A DNA stretch of 64,000 bases from assembly GCA_018894105.1 (NCBI GenBank), contig CM032126.1:8521001-8585000 (forward strand), read 5' to 3'. Below are positions 60,840 through 64,000 of the stretch, piece by piece; positions within the stretch are counted from its first letter, which is position 1; every line of letters begins with the position of its first letter. Made by a program: the position numbers and the translations under genes. The notes under the pieces were generated by a model that saw nothing but the letters and a program-made list of their open reading frames with translations, searched no databases and had not been told where the DNA came from. This DNA is from Jacaranda mimosifolia. Taxonomy: Eukaryota; Streptophyta; Magnoliopsida; Lamiales; Bignoniaceae.

Positions 60840-62549
60840 TAGGGCTGTACATTCAGTTTTAACCGACCGAACCGAACAGGGCTGTATATTCAGTTTTAAC
60901 CGATTGAACCGAACGGTTCGGTCGGTTAACCGAAATTTTTGATTTTTTCAAATGCAAAATCGAAACCAAACCGTTTTTTTTTGTGTGTGGTTTTTTTCAA
61001 TTTTTTTGGTTTCGGTTAAAACCGAAACCGAACTGAAAAAAAAAAAGAAAAAAAAAAGAAAGAAAAACTTATTTTTTTTACCAAGAAAGTGTTATAAAAG
61101 TTTGTTTGACAAAAGTAAGTTAGTTTAATTAAAATTTTGAATTGGGTAACTTATTCTTTTAGTGTCAAAAAAAATATTTGATAAAAGTATATTGATAAAA
61201 ATATTTATTTTTAGGTGAAAAAATTGATTTAGCTTACTTTTTTTTCTATATTGAAAATATTTGTTTTGATAAAATTATAATTTATCTATTCTAAACAAAT
61301 ACATTTAAAATATTATAAATTTAAGAAGATAAATAAATATTTTAATTATTTTATGTTATAAAAATTTTAGTATAAACATTGAGTATGCTAAAATTGCTAG
61401 CTTATAATCGCCAAGGCAGATGCACGCGATTTTTTTATATTCAAACCTTAGCTGCTAAGATCGAATAGTGAATTAAATCTTAAACTCAATCTACTAAAGT
61501 TAAATAGCGAATTGATCCAATGACATCATAATATAGATTGCGGATTTGTAAATTTTGTAAAAAATACAAGTATAACCTTATAAATCATCATTTCTAAAAG
61601 ATAATTATGAAATATTGATAAAATTTGTATCCAAACTATCTTTTTTATGTTGAATTCTCCAATTTACCCTTTAAACTATATTGTCAATTTTTGTTGTTGA
61701 AATAATTAAAAGGACAAATTATGTAAATGAACAAAAATAACTTCTATTTTAGATACAAAACGGTCTTTGTTTTTATAATAATATAGATAAAATCTTTATT
61801 GATCAGCAGATACAATATACTACTAGTACTACCACAGGAATAGCAGAATAAGATTCAATCTCTTATCACTTAGTTTGCAATTTAAGTTGAAATTTCAATT
61901 TTGCTCATCAACATACCATATAATATATATAAGTTTAATTAATTAATTAATTTTCTTTTAATATAACATTTTTTGTTGTTTAAATCATAATCATCTATTC
62001 TTTTATATGTAACGTGTATTAGTTCATATAATAAAAAAATTATGCAATTGTATCATTTGAGTTTAGAAAAAAATATCATTTTTGTTCTCTTTGTTTTATA
62101 GCTAATCATGTTTTTATATGCCATATATTAATATCTATATTATTTATAAAACATAGGGTTTTTAATAACTATTTTAATATATTATTTACTTCTTTTTTTC
62201 TCAATTATTTCACTTTATCAAAACAAAAAAAAATTATTTATCCCAAAAATTTAAAAATACATTAACATTTACATCATTTAAAAATTTATATTTATTTATC
62301 TTAAACTTAAAAAATTTAATAAAAAATGTGAAATAAAACTTAAACTAGTAGTGATTGAATAATAAAATTTTGTATATATAAAAAAAAAATTCAATTTTTT
62401 CGATTCAGTTAACCGAACCGAACCAAACCGGTTTTTTCGGTTTTTCGGTTCGGTTTCGGTTAACCGAATAAAAAAAACCAAAAAAACCAAACCGAACCTT
62501 TCGATTTTCGATCGATTCGGTCGGTTTCGGTTTTTTTTTAACACCCCTA
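60840..62549. mobile_element. hAT-like non-autonomous element with CCGAACCGAAC subterminal repeats, 1.7 kb
   Basis: Termini TAGGGCTGT (left) and TAGGGGTGT (right, other strand) are flanked by a perfect 8-bp TATAAAAT duplication (60832-60839 and 62550-62557). Both subterminal regions are dense in ACCGAACCG, CGGTTCGG and GGTTAACCG motifs in opposite orientation. At the left end a 37-bp unit beginning AGGGCTGTA is tandemly duplicated (60841 and 60878). The interior is AT-rich and has no transposase frame. Confidence 0.82.
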
Positions 62550-62557
62550 TATAAAAT

Positions 62558-62916
62558 TAGGCATTTGGATTTAGGTACGAGCCTAGTTTCTTCTTTAGGT
62601 TTAGGGCATTTGGATTTGGGCTAGGAGCCTAATTTCCTCGATGGGCTTGTACTTCTTGGCCCAAGCATTGACTCATGTCAAGACCCACCTTAGAATCTTA
62701 CTAACTTTCTACAATTGTTACAACTTTTACCAAACAATACATCAACGAATAAACAGGGACTTTAAATTAATACATCATTTTGCAAAAGAACTTTAATATC
62801 TAATATGGCAATTTTTCTTGAACTCATTTGTTCCAAGATACATTAGAAATTCAATTAGAAGATACTGCCTCAGCATGTATGAACAAAAATTTATTAATGT
62901 TTGCATGTGTTGTTAT
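62558..62916. other. Short intergenic stretch
   Basis: Between the hAT-like element and the copia LTR; a GGCATTTGGATTTxGG phrase is repeated near 62561 and 62606. No gene. Confidence 0.5.
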
Positions 62917-63512
62917 TGTTAGGATCTCCTCTAAATGTGTTTTGACAATGACCAAATATATTTTCTTTTATTCTCTTTAACATAGCAAGTTACCATTTAG
63001 AATTATTTCCTTATTTATATCAAAGTGTGGCAGGAACAATATGGCAAGTGATTGTTGGAATCAAAGAAGAAGGAAAGATTGGCTGTCAATTTGAAAAGGA
63101 AAACGACATATTACAAGCCTAGCTGTCAAAGGAAATTCTGTTGAGCAGCCTATTTAAATGAGAAACACATTAGGTGTTTAATATAACTCACAATAGACTC
63201 TATAAGCCTTTAGTAGCTTGCAAATAGTTGAGTCAGTGTTTGTGTATTGTTTTTCTTCGGTCAGTATTGTTGCAGTACAAGTTCCAGCTGTTTGATACTT
63301 TATAATTTGTATATGCTTGCTTCTTTGTAATAAAAGTGCATGTTAAAAATCCTAAATACTATCATTTAGGTAGTAGACTAGGATTGCCGAATTACTATAA
63401 ATTTTTGAGTCTCTTTGTTTTTGTCTCAAAGCCATGTGACTGTTTTGATATTTCAGTTTATAGCATATCATAACCTCTTTTTGTAATCCATATTGAACTC
63501 CTTAAACTTTCA
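62917..63512 (+). repeat. 5' LTR of a Ty1/copia retrotransposon
   Basis: Starts TGTTAGGATCTCC, ends CTTTCA, just before a copia-type primer site. About 596 bp. A TATTTAAAT motif near 63150 and TAATAAAAG near 63329 are plausible promoter and polyadenylation signals. The partner LTR is beyond the window, so the left border is inferred from TG and context. Confidence 0.65.
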
Positions 63513-63514
63513 AT

Positions 63515-63527
63515 TGGCATCGGAGCC
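63515..63527 (+). promoter_or_regulatory. Primer-binding site of the copia element
   Basis: TGGCATCGGAGCC resembles the initiator-methionine tRNA primer site TGGTATCAGAGC that most plant copia elements use, with two changes. Confidence 0.8.
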
Positions 63528-63542
63528 AGAAGCTTCTGTAAA

Positions 63543-64000
63543 ATGGTCGCTTCCAATTTTGATATATATGCAGAAGTCCAATCTCATACCTGTCCACCTC
63601 TATTTGATGGAACCAACTATTCTACATGGAAAAATAGAATTCAAGAATTCTTCGTAGCTTTAGACTATGATTTTTGGAGTGTTGTTATTGATGGGCCTCT
63701 CATTCCAACCAACTCAAATATGTCATCAAAGGTCATAATGGAACTTACTACGGAAGATAAGAAAATTCTTTCAACCAATGTTAAAGCAAAGAATATCTAT
63801 CATGTGCCCTTATTAAAGAGGAATACAACCATGTCAGCACTTGCTCTCAGCAAAAGAGATGTGGGACATGCTGCAAGTCACCCATAAAGGAACCCTCATG
63901 TAAGATTAGAAAGAATAGCTCTCTTTACTCACTAATTTGAAATGTTTTTAATGAAAATAGGTGAATTAGTAAATCAAATATATGCTCGATTTATGGAAAT
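63543..64000 (+). pseudogene. Ty1/copia gag, N-terminal part, frameshifted
   Basis: ATG at 63543, 15 bases after the primer site. The protein has PPLFDGTNYSTWKNRIQEFF at about residues 20-39, the hallmark start of plant copia Gag (DUF4219/UBN2-like), then TEDKKILSTNVKAKNI. After about 63800 the frame diverges from the family and stops at 63887. The expected continuation appears in other frames of the same DNA, so at least one small indel is present. The element continues past the window. Gag forms the virus-like particle that packages element RNA. Confidence 0.8.

Overview
The window is nuclear DNA of a flowering plant, almost certainly a eudicot. Supporting signs are an aleurain-type vacuolar cysteine protease split by eight-exon GT/AG splicing, an LRR-XII type receptor kinase relic, Ty3/gypsy Tat-lineage and Ty1/copia retrotransposons, hAT and PIF/Harbinger-like MITEs, and AT-rich intergenic DNA full of TA/CA microsatellites. 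The species cannot be named from the sequence. No rRNA, tRNA or CRISPR array was seen.

Genes. One host gene is clearly intact: an aleurain-like protease at 41061-44588 (+), 358 codons, with all catalytic residues and an NPIR vacuolar sorting signal. The left edge (1-144, -) carries the first 48 codons of a probable receptor-like cytoplasmic kinase with a TATA box. At 48092-52435 (-) lies a broken LRR receptor kinase with at least seven frame breaks and a foreign insert.

Mobile DNA dominates the rest. Three relatives of one Tat-lineage Ty3/gypsy family are bounded by target duplications: a 5.4 kb deletion derivative at 10053-15451 (+, ATGTG), a gag-only 3.4 kb element at 23263-26652 (-, CTACT), and a near full-length 10.7 kb element at 29020-39722 (-, CTCAG/CTTAG). 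A solo LTR of similar type is at 46351-47135 (GGCAT). The gag-only copy sits inside an older hAT-like element (22209-26764), so that block is nested. Other elements are a 2.2 kb solo LTR (19451-21681), hAT-like elements at 55365-55940 and 60840-62549, a PIF/Harbinger-like element at 18109-19052, a four-copy MITE family (944, 1447, 17586, 58000), and the 5' end of a Ty1/copia element running off the right edge (62917 onward).

The most interesting structure is a second gene carried by the Tat elements on the strand opposite to gag-pol. In the 10.7 kb element it runs from 30156 to 32650 (+). It has its own TATA box, two phase-consistent introns spliced only in the antisense direction, a gypsy-type putative transposase (PF04195-like) region and a coiled-coil tail. 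The diverged 5.4 kb element keeps the promoter and 5' half of the same antisense gene. A 68-bp tandem array lies between the convergent 3' ends of pol and this gene. All copies here carry stops, so the gene is read as a relic of a conserved accessory gene.
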